From assembly GCA_002707495.1 (NCBI GenBank), contig PAMZ01000021.1, forward strand, positions 124,001 to 188,000: 64,000 nucleotides of DNA. The letters are read 5' to 3'. Each line of letters opens with the position of its first letter. The stretch's first letter is position 1. This DNA is from Halobacteriovoraceae bacterium (GTDB lineage Bacteria > Bdellovibrionota > Bacteriovoracia > Bacteriovoracales > Bacteriovoracaceae). This document shows positions 42,305 to 51,213 of this stretch, piece after piece. The notes beneath the pieces are model-generated. The model did not search any database and was not told the DNA's origin. It saw only the letters and a program-made list of their open reading frames with translations. A program made the translations under genes and the position numbers.

Positions 42305-45037
42305 TTATTTTTTAAATGCTTCTGTTATAATATTTTCTTGTTCTCGTGAGTGCACATATCCGTAACCGGTGGCAGGTGTTGCACTCATTGGTCTTGCAAT
42401 CACCTTAAAGTTCATAAATGTTTTAAACTCACGAGTCATCAGGTGTGCCCAATAACCCATATTAATTGGTTCTTCTTGTACCCAAATGAATTCAGCACCC
42501 TCATATTTCTTTAATTGAGCGTCAACTTGTTTCGTAGGGAAAGGGTAGAGTTGCTCTAGACGAATGATAGCAATATCATCAATCTTATTTTCTTCCTTAT
42601 GCGAGAGTAGATCATAAAAAATCTTTCCCGTGCAAAAGAGAACTCTACGAGCTTTCGTGGTCTTTTCATCTGCAATAACTTCTTTAAAAGATCCTTTGGT
42701 TAGCTCTGATACAGGGGAAGTGCAGACTGAAGATCGCAAAAGAGATTTAGGTGTAAAAACCACAAGTGGTTTTCTAAACTCAAAAGCCTGTTGACGTCTA
42801 AGCAAGTGAAACATATTTGCAGGAGTGGTAGGGTTACACACAATCATATTGTCTTGGGCACATAACTGTAGATATCTCTCTGGGCGACAGCTTGAGTGCT
42901 CGGGACCCTGACCTTCATATCCATGAGGAAGTAGCATGGTAATTCCACTCATTCGCTCCCATTTGACCTCTGAAGATGAGATAAATTGATCAACAATGAC
43001 TTGGGCTGTATTAGAAAAATCTCCAAATTGAGCCTCCCAGATATTTAATGAACTTGGACTAGCAAGACTGTATCCAAACTCAAAACCCAAAACTGCGTAT
43101 TCAGAAAGGTGAGAATTATAAATTCTAAATTCTCCTTGGCCTTCTTTGAGATGGCCTAACCCACAAAACTCCTCAGCAGTTTTCTCATCAAACAACATAC
43201 TCATTCTATGCGAGAAGGTCCCACGCACGACATCTTGTCCTGAAAAACGTACACTAAACCCTTCGGTGAGAAGCGAGCCATAAGCGAGCAATTCACCTAA
43301 CGCCCAATCTAGACGATCTTCTTCGTAGGCTTTTTTACGCTCACTCATTATTTTTCCGGCTTTTTTTAGCACATTAAAATCAGCTGGTGCTGAAGTGATT
43401 TTTTCAACTATATTATCGAGTATTTCTTTAGAAACTGCTGTGCTTGGAGAGGAGTCAAAATCTTCATGTTTAGACCAACGCAGGTCAAGCCACTCAGTAT
43501 GGGGGCCTTTTTTCTTTTCCATGGATTCTTTTTTATCTTTGATAGAATTGAATCGCTCAGAGAGCATAGCCTTGAATTCTTTCTCCATAGCCTTAGCTTC
43601 TTCTTTCGTAATTTGGTCCCATTTAATCATGCTCTCAAGATAGAGTTCCCTGGGGTTTTTTTGCTTAGAGATAAGACCGTATAAATCAGGTTGAGTGTAT
43701 TTGGGCTCATCCCCCTCATTATGCCCATGCTTTCTATAGCAAACCATATCGATAAAAATATCAGTTTTAAATTTTTGTCTAAACTCAATGGCAAATTCCA
43801 TTGCATAGACCACACTCTCCGGATCATCTCCATTAACATGGATAATAGGAGCCTCAAGAGACCTAGCTATTGAAGTACAATAATGCGAGGAACGGCCATC
43901 ATGCCAGTCGGTCGTAAAGCCGATTTGATTATTAATAACAAAATGAATAGCACCACCACATTGGTAGGCGGGTAACTCAGCCATCTGAAGTGTTTCGTAT
44001 ACTATACCTTGACCTGCCACAGCTGCATCACCATGAATCATAACTGGCACGACACTATCGGTGTTTTTATCATATCTAATATCTGATTGAGCTCGGGCAT
44101 AACCCAAAGCAACTGGTGCAACGGCTTCTAGGTGAGAAGGGTTATGCATTATTTTCAAGTAAGCATCTTTCCCGTTAGCCGTTTTCATAATCGACGAATA
44201 ACCTTGGTGGTATTTTACATCTCCACCTCCAGTATGCAGAGCTTGATCATCACCAGGTGTAAATTCTTTGAAAATAAACTCATAAGACTTACCAATAATA
44301 TTGGCCAATACGTTCAATCTTCCTCTATGGGCCATTCCAAAAACAAACTCCTTTGCTCCAAGTTCAACACCCTTATTGATCATGGCATCGAGAGCTGGAA
44401 TAGTGGATTCTCCACCTTCAAGGGAAAATCTCTTTTGACCTATGTATTTAGTTTGCAAGAAGTTTTCGAAAACTGTCGCTTGATTTAGTTTGTGAAGGAT
44501 TCGTTTTTTTTGATCCATGGGAAGATCAATGGTGTGGTATTCCTTTTCAAATTTGTTTCGGACCCAACGTCTAATATCGGTATTGTTTGAGTGATAGTAT
44601 TCAAGACCTATTTTGTAACAATAGATTCTTCGCATATGTTCTATGATATTTTTAAGTTTAGTTTTACCTAGTCCTAAAAACTCACCTACGATAAATTCAC
44701 GCTCAAGATCAGCCTCTGTTAGTCCATATTCAGAAGCATCTAGTTTAGCTGCTCTATCTTTTCTTTTACGAATGGGGTTGGTATCAGAAAGAAAATGTCC
44801 TCTGGCCCGATATGCTTGGACTATCCTAAAGGCATTTATTTCTTTACTTAAATCTTCTGAAGAGATTCCAGGACCTTGTCCGCTTGCAGCTTCATCGAGT
44901 TTATATTCAAACCCTTTAAAAAAAACCTGCCAAGACTCATCAAGTTCGCTAGGGTTTTGCTTATAAGTCTCATACAGATTGTCTACATAAGCATTGTCTG
45001 AACTGAGAAGGTGTGAGTAATCATTTTTAGTCGTCAT
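42305..45037 (-). CDS. sucA: 2-Oxoglutarate dehydrogenase E1
   Basis: 910 residues, full length. It starts with the family N-terminal peptide HLLSSDNAYVDNLYETYKQN, continues with the GMAHRGRLNVLANI block, the ThDP-binding GDAAVAGQGIVYETLQMAEL and NNQIGFTT, and ends with LLPHGYEGQGPEHSSCRPER and FIWVQEEPINMGYW. It decarboxylates 2-oxoglutarate in the TCA cycle; the succinyl-CoA made by the complex is also the donor for DapD. First gene of the operon, divergent from a small exported protein across 146 bp holding two TATAAT-like elements. Confidence 0.96.
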   Translation of the reverse strand: MTTKNDYSHLLSSDNAYVDNLYETYKQNPSELDESWQVFFKGFEYKLDEAASGQGPGISSEDLSKEINAFRIVQAYRARGHFLSDTNPIRKRKDRAAKLDASEYGLTEADLEREFIVGEFLGLGKTKLKNIIEHMRRIYCYKIGLEYYHSNNTDIRRWVRNKFEKEYHTIDLPMDQKKRILHKLNQATVFENFLQTKYIGQKRFSLEGGESTIPALDAMINKGVELGAKEFVFGMAHRGRLNVLANIIGKSYEFIFKEFTPGDDQALHTGGGDVKYHQGYSSIMKTANGKDAYLKIMHNPSHLEAVAPVALGYARAQSDIRYDKNTDSVVPVMIHGDAAVAGQGIVYETLQMAELPAYQCGGAIHFVINNQIGFTTDWHDGRSSHYCTSIARSLEAPIIHVNGDDPESVVYAMEFAIEFRQKFKTDIFIDMVCYRKHGHNEGDEPKYTQPDLYGLISKQKNPRELYLESMIKWDQITKEEAKAMEKEFKAMLSERFNSIKDKKESMEKKKGPHTEWLDLRWSKHEDFDSSPSTAVSKEILDNIVEKITSAPADFNVLKKAGKIMSERKKAYEEDRLDWALGELLAYGSLLTEGFSVRFSGQDVVRGTFSHRMSMLFDEKTAEEFCGLGHLKEGQGEFRIYNSHLSEYAVLGFEFGYSLASPSSLNIWEAQFGDFSNTAQVIVDQFISSSEVKWERMSGITMLLPHGYEGQGPEHSSCRPERYLQLCAQDNMIVCNPTTPANMFHLLRRQQAFEFRKPLVVFTPKSLLRSSVCTSPVSELTKGSFKEVIADEKTTKARRVLFCTGKIFYDLLSHKEENKIDDIAIIRLEQLYPFPTKQVDAQLKKYEGAEFIWVQEEPINMGYWAHLMTREFKTFMNFKVIARPMSATPATGYGYVHSREQENIITEAFKK

Positions 45038-45183
45038 CCGTTACCTTTTTTGACGTCAGCTGATGGAATTAGGCATCACTGAATTTCCGCTATAATCCTT
45101 TATTTTGTGCCTAAATTATAATAATTATGTGTAAAATTAGCAATTTGTAATAGCTGCCGATCAGCTTTGAAAAGGAATGCCTA

Positions 45184-45630
45184 ATGAAAAAACTCTTGTT
45201 TCTTTATTTCTTGTTTTGTTGCGCTTTGGCTTCAGCCAATAAACCTGAGCAAAAGGCAAATGACTCAAGATGTCAGTATTCTTTTGAAGATATTTGTTTA
45301 AAAGTAAATTTTATATCTGAAATATCGCGTAAAAAATCAGCTGATTTTAGGGTGCGTGTCACAAAGGGCGAAAAAAACCTAGAACTTGAAGAAACACCAA
45401 AGATGAAATTATGGATGAAGATGAAAAATGGTCATGAACATGGCTCTGAGCCTTTGAAAATAACAAAAAAGACCAAAGGGATTTTTCTCGTTAGTAATGT
45501 GTGGCTATTGATGCAAGGCCAATGGGAAATCCAGGGAAGTTTTGTCTATAAAGGTGAGAACAAAAAATTTGAAGTCCCAGTTTGTGTGGGGAGACTTCCA
45601 AAGGATAGTTATTTAGGCGCATGCAAATGA
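45184..45630 (+). CDS. Exported YtkA/FixH-like domain protein
   Basis: 148 residues with a signal peptide (MKKLLFLYFLFCCALASA). The passage MKLWMKMKNGHEHGSEPLKI followed by GIFLVSNVWLLMQGQWEIQG is the pattern of YtkA/FixH-like beta-sandwich domains, which are found near copper and cytochrome oxidase functions. Two pairs of cysteines frame the domain. It may handle copper or aid oxidase assembly, but no oxidase gene is adjacent. It overlaps the following receiver gene by 10 bp. Confidence 0.7.
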   Translation: MKKLLFLYFLFCCALASANKPEQKANDSRCQYSFEDICLKVNFISEISRKKSADFRVRVTKGEKNLELEETPKMKLWMKMKNGHEHGSEPLKITKKTKGIFLVSNVWLLMQGQWEIQGSFVYKGENKKFEVPVCVGRLPKDSYLGACK

Positions 45631-45992
45631 ATGTGATTGCTTTGGACGACGAAAAGGACGTCAAAGTATTGTACGAATACTTTTTCTCTTCTGAAGTGGA
45701 GTCAGGCAAGATAAAGCTAGAGTTCTTTCACAGTCCAATACAACTTTTAGAGGAGGTTCAAGCTTCTAAGGCAGAAACTTTACTTCTAACTGATATGAAA
45801 ATGCCAAGTTTAAGTGGTATCGATGTGGTGGATAGACTGCTTTTAAAACTACCAAATCTTAGAGTATTTGTTATTTCTGCACTTGAATTAAAATTGCCTC
45901 AAAGTGAAATGAGTCGATTGAAAATCGAACGAGTTTATTCCAAACCATTAAATTTTCAAAAACTTAAAGAGGATGTCTTAGCAATATTATGA
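45621..45992 (+). CDS. Single-domain response regulator
   Basis: 123 residues. Receiver motifs: ALDDEKDVK, phospho-acceptor Asp in LLLTDMKMPSLSGID, Ser in VISALEL, Lys in YSKPL. There is no output domain. It starts inside the end of the YtkA-like gene (10-bp overlap) and ends in an ATGA-type overlap with the DUF2489 gene, so it should be made together with both. The alternative start at 45627 would remove two residues. Confidence 0.85.
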   Translation: MQMNVIALDDEKDVKVLYEYFFSSEVESGKIKLEFFHSPIQLLEEVQASKAETLLLTDMKMPSLSGIDVVDRLLLKLPNLRVFVISALELKLPQSEMSRLKIERVYSKPLNFQKLKEDVLAIL

Positions 45993-46468
45993 AATTTATT
46001 AACGAGTATGCATGGGTGATATTTATTGGTCTTGGAACTGTCGTTCTCTTTTTGGGAATTTATTTAGGCTATCTTTGGCGACAGCTTGATTTGCAAAAAA
46101 AAGAGACCGAAAAAAGAAAAGCTGAATCTTTTCAGAATAAAAAAGAGAAGGATAAGTATGTTGTCGATAGTTTAGATATTATTGCCTTAGCAACGATTCA
46201 AAATCAATGCGATGCCAGTGAGTGCTGTATAAGAGTTAAGAATTTAATCGATTATTTTCCAGAGCTGTCAGCGAAAACGGAGCTTCAAGTGTTTCATCAA
46301 ATGTATGAGGAGATAAAAGATTTTCCTACTCATGAAAAACGCAAAGAGCAGTCAAAGCAAAAAACCTTCGAGCAAGACAAAAGACGCTTTCGAATAGAAG
46401 ATAAATATAGAGATAGACTGCTTAAGTCCCTAGAAACACTACGCGAAGAGCTTAAATCCTATCAATAA
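45989..46468 (+). CDS. DUF2489-family membrane-anchored protein
   Basis: 159 residues: one N-terminal transmembrane helix (about 8-30), a charged coiled-coil stretch (to about 60), then the DUF2489 segment SLDIIALATIQNQCDASECCIRVKN (split here at the SECCIR core) and a charged C-terminal helix. DUF2489 proteins have no known function. The 4-bp overlap with the receiver suggests that the two act in one process. Confidence 0.72.
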   Translation: MKFINEYAWVIFIGLGTVVLFLGIYLGYLWRQLDLQKKETEKRKAESFQNKKEKDKYVVDSLDIIALATIQNQCDASECCIRVKNLIDYFPELSAKTELQVFHQMYEEIKDFPTHEKRKEQSKQKTFEQDKRRFRIEDKYRDRLLKSLETLREELKSYQ

Positions 46469-46506
46469 TTATCTTATTCATTTTGTGTCCTATGATAAAA
46501 TGAAGC

Positions 46507-47031
46507 ATGGCACAAAGAAAATTAATAGAACTTAATAATACAAGTTTTAATAAGGGAGAGTTCTCCCAAATTTGGCGTGAGTATTTTTCAGATTTGAGTT
46601 TAGAGTTAAGCCGAGTATTAGAACCTTATTTTAACGAAGACGTTACTGTGAGGTATTTACATAGAAATGTCTTGTTTCTTGAGGAATACTTGCATACAAC
46701 CTCAAAGGGTTCTATTTTTCACCCTTTCAAAATAATCCCGTCTCAAGATATTGGATTTTTGTTCCTTAGTGGAGATGAGTTAAATCTAGTGCGCGCACTG
46801 GATGATATGACTCGTTTAGTTGAAAGACATCTTTCTAAAAAAGAGACAAGGCAAGCTGATAAGTTAAGATTAGAGTCCCTGCCAATAGGTCAGTTAAAAG
46901 TAATGGAGATAGGTTTTCAGGCTCAAGCAATGCTTAGTATCCAGCAGTTTTTAGTGGTTATAGGCAAAGAGACACATATCTTGGATCTCGCTTTTTCCCA
47001 TAGATTTCTTGAAGGCAGGGCCTTGATTTAA
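46507..47031 (+). CDS. Cytoplasmic protein of unknown function
   Basis: 174 residues with no signal peptide or membrane helix. It shows alternating helices and hydrophobic strands (LSRVLEPYFNEDVTVRYLHR, then IGFLFLSGDELNLVRALDD). I do not recognise the family. It lies 38 bp after DUF2489 and 61 bp before hutU, possibly as the last gene of the group that starts at 45184; a TATGAT-like -10 precedes it, so it may have its own promoter. The start lacks a good ribosome binding site. Confidence 0.6.
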   Translation: MAQRKLIELNNTSFNKGEFSQIWREYFSDLSLELSRVLEPYFNEDVTVRYLHRNVLFLEEYLHTTSKGSIFHPFKIIPSQDIGFLFLSGDELNLVRALDDMTRLVERHLSKKETRQADKLRLESLPIGQLKVMEIGFQAQAMLSIQQFLVVIGKETHILDLAFSHRFLEGRALI

Positions 47032-47092
47032 TTGGCAAATTGTCTTTCCAATCGTTAGAATGCACTCACAAAAGCCGATTAAGGAGAGTTCT

Positions 47093-49078
47093 ATGAGTGC
47101 CTTTAAAGAGGAAATACTTACTGGTATTCCAGTTTCATTACCCGAAAAAAAAGCTTATGACACAAATGTAAATCATGCTCCCAAAAGAAAAGATATTCTC
47201 TCTGCTTCAGAAAAAAAATTAGCTCTTAAAAATGCTTTAAGATATTTTGCAAAAGATCTCCACGAAAAACTTCTTCCTGAGTTTCGAGAAGAGTTAGAAA
47301 AATTTGGTCGAATCTATATGTATCGCTATAGACCAAACTATGAAATCAAAGCTCGCAATATTGAAGACTATCCTCATAGGTCTAAGCAAGCGGCAGCAAT
47401 CATGTTAATGTTGACAAATAATCTTGATCACGCGGTAGCACAACACCCTCATGAACTCATTACCTATGGAGGTAACGGAGGGGTCTTTCAAAACTGGGCC
47501 CAATACAGATTAACCATGCAATACTTGGCCACCATGACAGATGAGCAAACCTTGGTGCTTTATTCCGGTCATCCCTTGGGACTTTTTCCTTCTCACAGAA
47601 ATGCACCAAGAGTCGTTGTGACAAATGGAATGATGATTCCAAATTATAGCAAGCCAGACGATTGGGAAAAATTTAATGCCCTAGGAGTGACTCAATACGG
47701 ACAAATGACCGCGGGATCTTTTATGTATATTGGGCCTCAGGGAATAGTCCATGGAACGACGATTACTGTTTTAAACGCCCTAAGAAAAGTTTCTGGAGAA
47801 GATACAGCAGGGAAAATTTTTGTCACAGCTGGCCTAGGTGGAATGAGTGGAGCTCAACCTAAAGCAGCTGTTATTGCCGGATGTATTGGTGTTGTAGCTG
47901 AAGTTAATCCTAAAGCAGTAAAGACTCGCCACGAACAAGGTTGGGTGGATGAAGTTTTTACTGATTTAGAAGCTATTGTTAAACGAATGAAAGAAGCCCG
48001 AGAAAAAAAAGAAGCCGTTTCGCTAGCTTATCAAGGAAATATTGTAGAGCTGTGGGAAGCGATTGATAGGGCAGACATAAAAGTTGAAATCGGATCTGAT
48101 CAAACTTCTTTGCATAACCCATGGGCGGGTGGATATTACCCCATTGGTTTAAGCTTTGAGCAAGCAAATGAAATGATGGCAAATCAACCAGAGGAGTTTA
48201 AAAAGAGAGTCCAGACGACTCTCGTTCGCCATGTGGATGTCGTCAATAGAATGACTCAAAAGGGAATGTATTTCTTTGATTATGGAAATGCTTTTTTACT
48301 TGAATCATCACGTGCCGGTGCTGAAGTCATGACAGATGAGGGAAGATTTAAATATCCAAGTTATGTACAAGATATAATGGGTCCTATGTGTTTTGATTAT
48401 GGTTTTGGTCCCTTTAGGTGGGTTTGTACCTCTAATGATCCAAAAGATTTAGCACTCACAGATGAGTTGGCAAAAGATGTCCTTACGAAACTAAGAGCAG
48501 AGGCTCCCAAAGAAATCCAAGGACAGATGAGTGATAATATACGCTGGATTGAAAGTGCACTGGAGAATAAATTAGTTGTTGGGTCCCAGGCACGAATTCT
48601 CTACGCTGATGCCCAAGGAAGAATTGAAATTGCAAGAGCTTTCAATGAGGCGATTAAGGCTGGGAAAATTTCAGCTCCTATTGTTCTAGGCCGTGATCAT
48701 CATGATGTCAGCGGAACTGATTCACCATACAGAGAAACTTCCAATATATATGATGGCTCTCAATTCACGGCTGATATGGCGGTTCAAAATTTTGTGGGAG
48801 ATGCTTTTCGTGGTGCCACTTGGGTTTCACTTCATAACGGTGGTGGTGTCGGTTGGGGTGAGGTTATCAATGGGGGTTTTGGGATGATGATAGATGGATC
48901 AGATGAGTCTGAGTCTAAAATCAGATCCATGCTTCATTGGGATGTTAATAATGGAATTGCGAGAAGATCTTGGGCGAGAAATGAGGAAGCCATTTTCGCT
49001 ATAAAGCGAGCCATGGAGCAAGAGCCGATGCTTAAAGTGACGATCCCAAATTTGGTGGATGAGAGTCTTCTTGGGTAA
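47093..49078 (+). CDS. hutU: Urocanate hydratase, long form
   Basis: 661 residues from ATG 47093, chosen for AAGGAG upstream; an earlier in-frame ATG at 47060 has none. NAD-binding and catalytic blocks are clear: TYGGNGGVFQNWAQYRLTMQ, TAGLGGMSGAQPKAAVIAG and FDYGFGPFRWVCTSNDP with the catalytic Cys. It hydrates urocanate in histidine breakdown. It is about 100 residues longer than the common bacterial HutU (about 555), resembling the longer forms of Bacteroidetes and eukaryotes. No hutH, hutI or hutG is adjacent, which is unusual. Confidence 0.93.
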   Translation: MSAFKEEILTGIPVSLPEKKAYDTNVNHAPKRKDILSASEKKLALKNALRYFAKDLHEKLLPEFREELEKFGRIYMYRYRPNYEIKARNIEDYPHRSKQAAAIMLMLTNNLDHAVAQHPHELITYGGNGGVFQNWAQYRLTMQYLATMTDEQTLVLYSGHPLGLFPSHRNAPRVVVTNGMMIPNYSKPDDWEKFNALGVTQYGQMTAGSFMYIGPQGIVHGTTITVLNALRKVSGEDTAGKIFVTAGLGGMSGAQPKAAVIAGCIGVVAEVNPKAVKTRHEQGWVDEVFTDLEAIVKRMKEAREKKEAVSLAYQGNIVELWEAIDRADIKVEIGSDQTSLHNPWAGGYYPIGLSFEQANEMMANQPEEFKKRVQTTLVRHVDVVNRMTQKGMYFFDYGNAFLLESSRAGAEVMTDEGRFKYPSYVQDIMGPMCFDYGFGPFRWVCTSNDPKDLALTDELAKDVLTKLRAEAPKEIQGQMSDNIRWIESALENKLVVGSQARILYADAQGRIEIARAFNEAIKAGKISAPIVLGRDHHDVSGTDSPYRETSNIYDGSQFTADMAVQNFVGDAFRGATWVSLHNGGGVGWGEVINGGFGMMIDGSDESESKIRSMLHWDVNNGIARRSWARNEEAIFAIKRAMEQEPMLKVTIPNLVDESLLG

Positions 49079-49148
49079 AAACTGGCGTACAATTGTAGAC
49101 CGGTGCGTTATCATTTGTTAAATATTAATATAATTTCAAGTGCTTATA

Positions 49149-49165
49149 TTGGCACGTAACTAGCA
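49149..49165 (+). promoter_or_regulatory. Near-consensus sigma-54 promoter
   Basis: TTGGCACGTAACTAGCA matches the sigma-54 consensus TTGGCACG-N4-TTGCA in all but one base (A for T in the -12 element) with the GG and GC exactly spaced. The predicted start is near 49176, giving a leader of 24 bases with AAGGAG at 49188-49193 and ATG at 49200. Confidence 0.75.
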
Positions 49166-49199
49166 TATATAGATTGTGACGATAAACAAGGAGATGTTT

Positions 49200-49328
49200 A
49201 TGAGAAATTTATTGTTAGTTTTGACTCTAGTGACTGTAGCAACGATGGCAAAAGCACATGAAGTGGCCAGCGTAGAAACCCCAGCAGATGATACGGTTAA
49301 GTATTGGATCCTGGATGAGGTGAATTAA
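49200..49328 (+). CDS. 42-residue exported peptide under sigma-54 control
   Basis: A short gene with AAGGAG 6 bases before the ATG. The first 19 residues (MRNLLLVLTLVTVATMAKA) are a clear signal peptide with an AKA cleavage site; only about 23 residues remain (HEVASVETPADD...KYWILDEVN), acidic, with no cysteine. A near-perfect sigma-54 promoter lies just upstream. It may be a secreted signal, a structural peptide or a leader. No homologue is known to me. It is followed by an inverted repeat at 49355-49374. Confidence 0.65.
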   Translation: MRNLLLVLTLVTVATMAKAHEVASVETPADDTVKYWILDEVN

Positions 49329-49385
49329 GCTTAGCTCAAAGCAAGGATGCAAATTTGGAACACGGATGTTCCAAGCAAAGCTTAA
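49325..49385. terminator. Hairpin between convergent genes
   Basis: An inner hairpin TTGGAACA-CGGA-TGTTCCAA (49355-49374) has eight perfect pairs and a 4-base loop. It is framed by an outer inverted repeat TTAAGCTT (49325-49332) and AAGCTTAA (49378-49385). It separates the small peptide gene from the convergent ampG. There is no long T run, so a bidirectional or factor-dependent terminator is the likeliest reading. Together with the sigma-54 promoter and the 42-residue gene it accounts for the 303-base gap between hutU and ampG. Confidence 0.5.
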
Positions 49386-50629
49386 GTCTTTTGAACGTTT
49401 CTCATTTTAGTGAGAAGCAAAAGCCCCGGTATCGCAAGCAGCGAACAAAAAATAAAAAAGTAAAAATAATCTAAGGCCTTAATTATATCACCGGAAAAGC
49501 CTGAAAAAAATGTTCTTCCAAATGAGGCTAGTGACGCAAAGAGTGCGTATTGAGTGGCAGTAAATCTTTTGTTTGCTATGCCTGCCATGAAAGCTACCAT
49601 TGCCGTTGTTCCCATGCCAGAACTAAAGTCTTCAAAGGCCACAACGATAGTGAGCATCCACTTGGTTTTAAAAAGAGCTAACAGAGATATCACTCCCGTT
49701 GAGAAAGCTTGTAAAATCCCAAACAGCCACATGGATTTATAGATTCCAATTTTAAAAATAACAGAGCCACCGACAAAAAGTCCCGCCATGGTTGAGAAAA
49801 ACCCAATTCCCTTAGTGATCTCAGCGATAGTTTTATTTGAAAAACCCATATCAACATAATAAGGTCCAAGCATGGACCCCGCGATCGCATCACCCATTTT
49901 AAACATTAAAATAAAAGCTAACGTCCAAAACGCATAATCTCTGGATAAAAAATCTTTAAAGGGAATGACGACAGAATCTACTAAACTTCCTGGAGGGGTG
50001 GTATCCACTTTCGGTTCGTGGGCAATAAAAGTACCAATGAGTCCGACTGACATAAAACAGGCCATGAGTAAGAACATCTGGTTAAAAGTAAAATTTAAAG
50101 TATCTGGATCAACGACCCAAAGTCCAAAACCAGAAGCAGCAAGCATTCCAACTCGATATCCATAAACTCCGATACTGGAACCCACTCCGAGTTCAGACTC
50201 AGGGAGGATTTCAGCTCGATAGGCATCTATTGAAATATCCTGAGTGGCGGAAAAAAAACATAATAAAAAACCTGCAGCTACTATATACATGATGTTTGCT
50301 TGCGGGTTCCCAAGGGAGAGGAGGATGAACGAAAAAATAAGTCCTATTTGTAAAAGAAGAATCCAAGATTTTCTTCTTCCAAAAGAATGAGGGGTATAAC
50401 GGTCTAAAAGAAAGGCCCAGATAAAATTAAAAGAGTAGGGAATTGTGAGCCAAGACATATAACCTATCGTGGATAAATCTATACCCTCACGTCTAAGCCA
50501 AATTTTGATCGAACTATATAGTATCATGATGGGAAGGCCACTACTAAAGCCAAAGAGCAGAACGACGAGCATTCGTCTTGATCTTAGAGCAGTAAGAAGG
50601 TCGAGAAAACTTAGCTTTGTATGACTCAA
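49382..50629 (-). CDS. ampG: AmpG-like muropeptide permease (MFS)
   Basis: 415 residues, about 12 membrane helices. The N-terminal GFSSGLPIMILYSSIKIWLR and GYMSWLTIPYSFNFIWAFLLDRY with GRRKSW are AmpG signatures. AmpG imports anhydro-muropeptides from the periplasm for wall recycling. It starts 7 bp after the fumarase beta subunit gene, so it is probably cotranscribed with an enzyme of the TCA cycle. In an organism that breaks down the peptidoglycan of other cells, such a transporter could bring in prey muropeptides; that is inference. Confidence 0.87.
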   Translation of the reverse strand: MSHTKLSFLDLLTALRSRRMLVVLLFGFSSGLPIMILYSSIKIWLRREGIDLSTIGYMSWLTIPYSFNFIWAFLLDRYTPHSFGRRKSWILLLQIGLIFSFILLSLGNPQANIMYIVAAGFLLCFFSATQDISIDAYRAEILPESELGVGSSIGVYGYRVGMLAASGFGLWVVDPDTLNFTFNQMFLLMACFMSVGLIGTFIAHEPKVDTTPPGSLVDSVVIPFKDFLSRDYAFWTLAFILMFKMGDAIAGSMLGPYYVDMGFSNKTIAEITKGIGFFSTMAGLFVGGSVIFKIGIYKSMWLFGILQAFSTGVISLLALFKTKWMLTIVVAFEDFSSGMGTTAMVAFMAGIANKRFTATQYALFASLASFGRTFFSGFSGDIIKALDYFYFFIFCSLLAIPGLLLLTKMRNVQKT

Positions 50630-50636
50630 AACAAAC

Positions 50637-51203
50637 CTACAAAAGGGATTTTAAGGTGTCGGAAGACTTTGAATCAACATCAGCATGTAGGGAATTTCCA
50701 TGTGAATCCATCGTTATAACAACAGGAAAGTCTTCCACAGTTAATTCCCAAATGGCTTCGGGAGAACCAAGGTCTTTCCAATAGACATTATCGACTGATT
50801 TGATTTTTTCTGCGAGAACTTGAGCTGCACCACCAATGGCATGCATATAAACACAGCCATATTCTTTACAGGCCTTAAGTGTTTTAGCTCCCATTCCACC
50901 TTTGCCGATAACTCCCAGGATTCCATAATCACGAATGACTTCCCATTGGTAGGGTTCTTCTCGGATGGAAGTAGTAGGTCCTGCTGCCTTAACTTCAAAG
51001 CTTCCGTCTTTTCCTTCTAAAACAACTGGCCCACAGTGATAAATAATTTGGTTTTTTAAATCCACGGGCGGTTTTTTCCCTTTGTGAATTCTATGGTGAA
51101 CAGCATCTCTTCCCGTGAAAAGTTTTCCACTGATGAGAACCATATCTCCCACTTTTAATTTTTTGATAGCATCTTTAGAGAAGGGATAGTCTAGTTTTAC
51201 CAT
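50637..51203 (-). CDS. Fumarase class I, beta subunit
   Basis: 188 residues. The C-terminal domain of iron-sulfur hydrolyases: GDMVLISGKLFTGRDAVHHR, YHCGPVV, AAGPTTSIRE, VIGKGGMG and MHAIGGAAQVLAEKI. It pairs with the alpha subunit encoded immediately upstream (10-bp gap) to hydrate fumarate to malate. L-tartrate dehydratase shares this fold, but the place in a genome with a full TCA cycle and these motifs favour fumarase. Confidence 0.87.
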   Translation of the reverse strand: MVKLDYPFSKDAIKKLKVGDMVLISGKLFTGRDAVHHRIHKGKKPPVDLKNQIIYHCGPVVLEGKDGSFEVKAAGPTTSIREEPYQWEVIRDYGILGVIGKGGMGAKTLKACKEYGCVYMHAIGGAAQVLAEKIKSVDNVYWKDLGSPEAIWELTVEDFPVVITMDSHGNSLHADVDSKSSDTLKSLL

Positions 51204-51213
51204 TGCATAGTCC

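Noticed and set aside
47060-47092. Earlier in-frame ATG for hutU
   Set aside because: The AAGGAG lies just before the ATG at 47093; the earlier one has no binding site.
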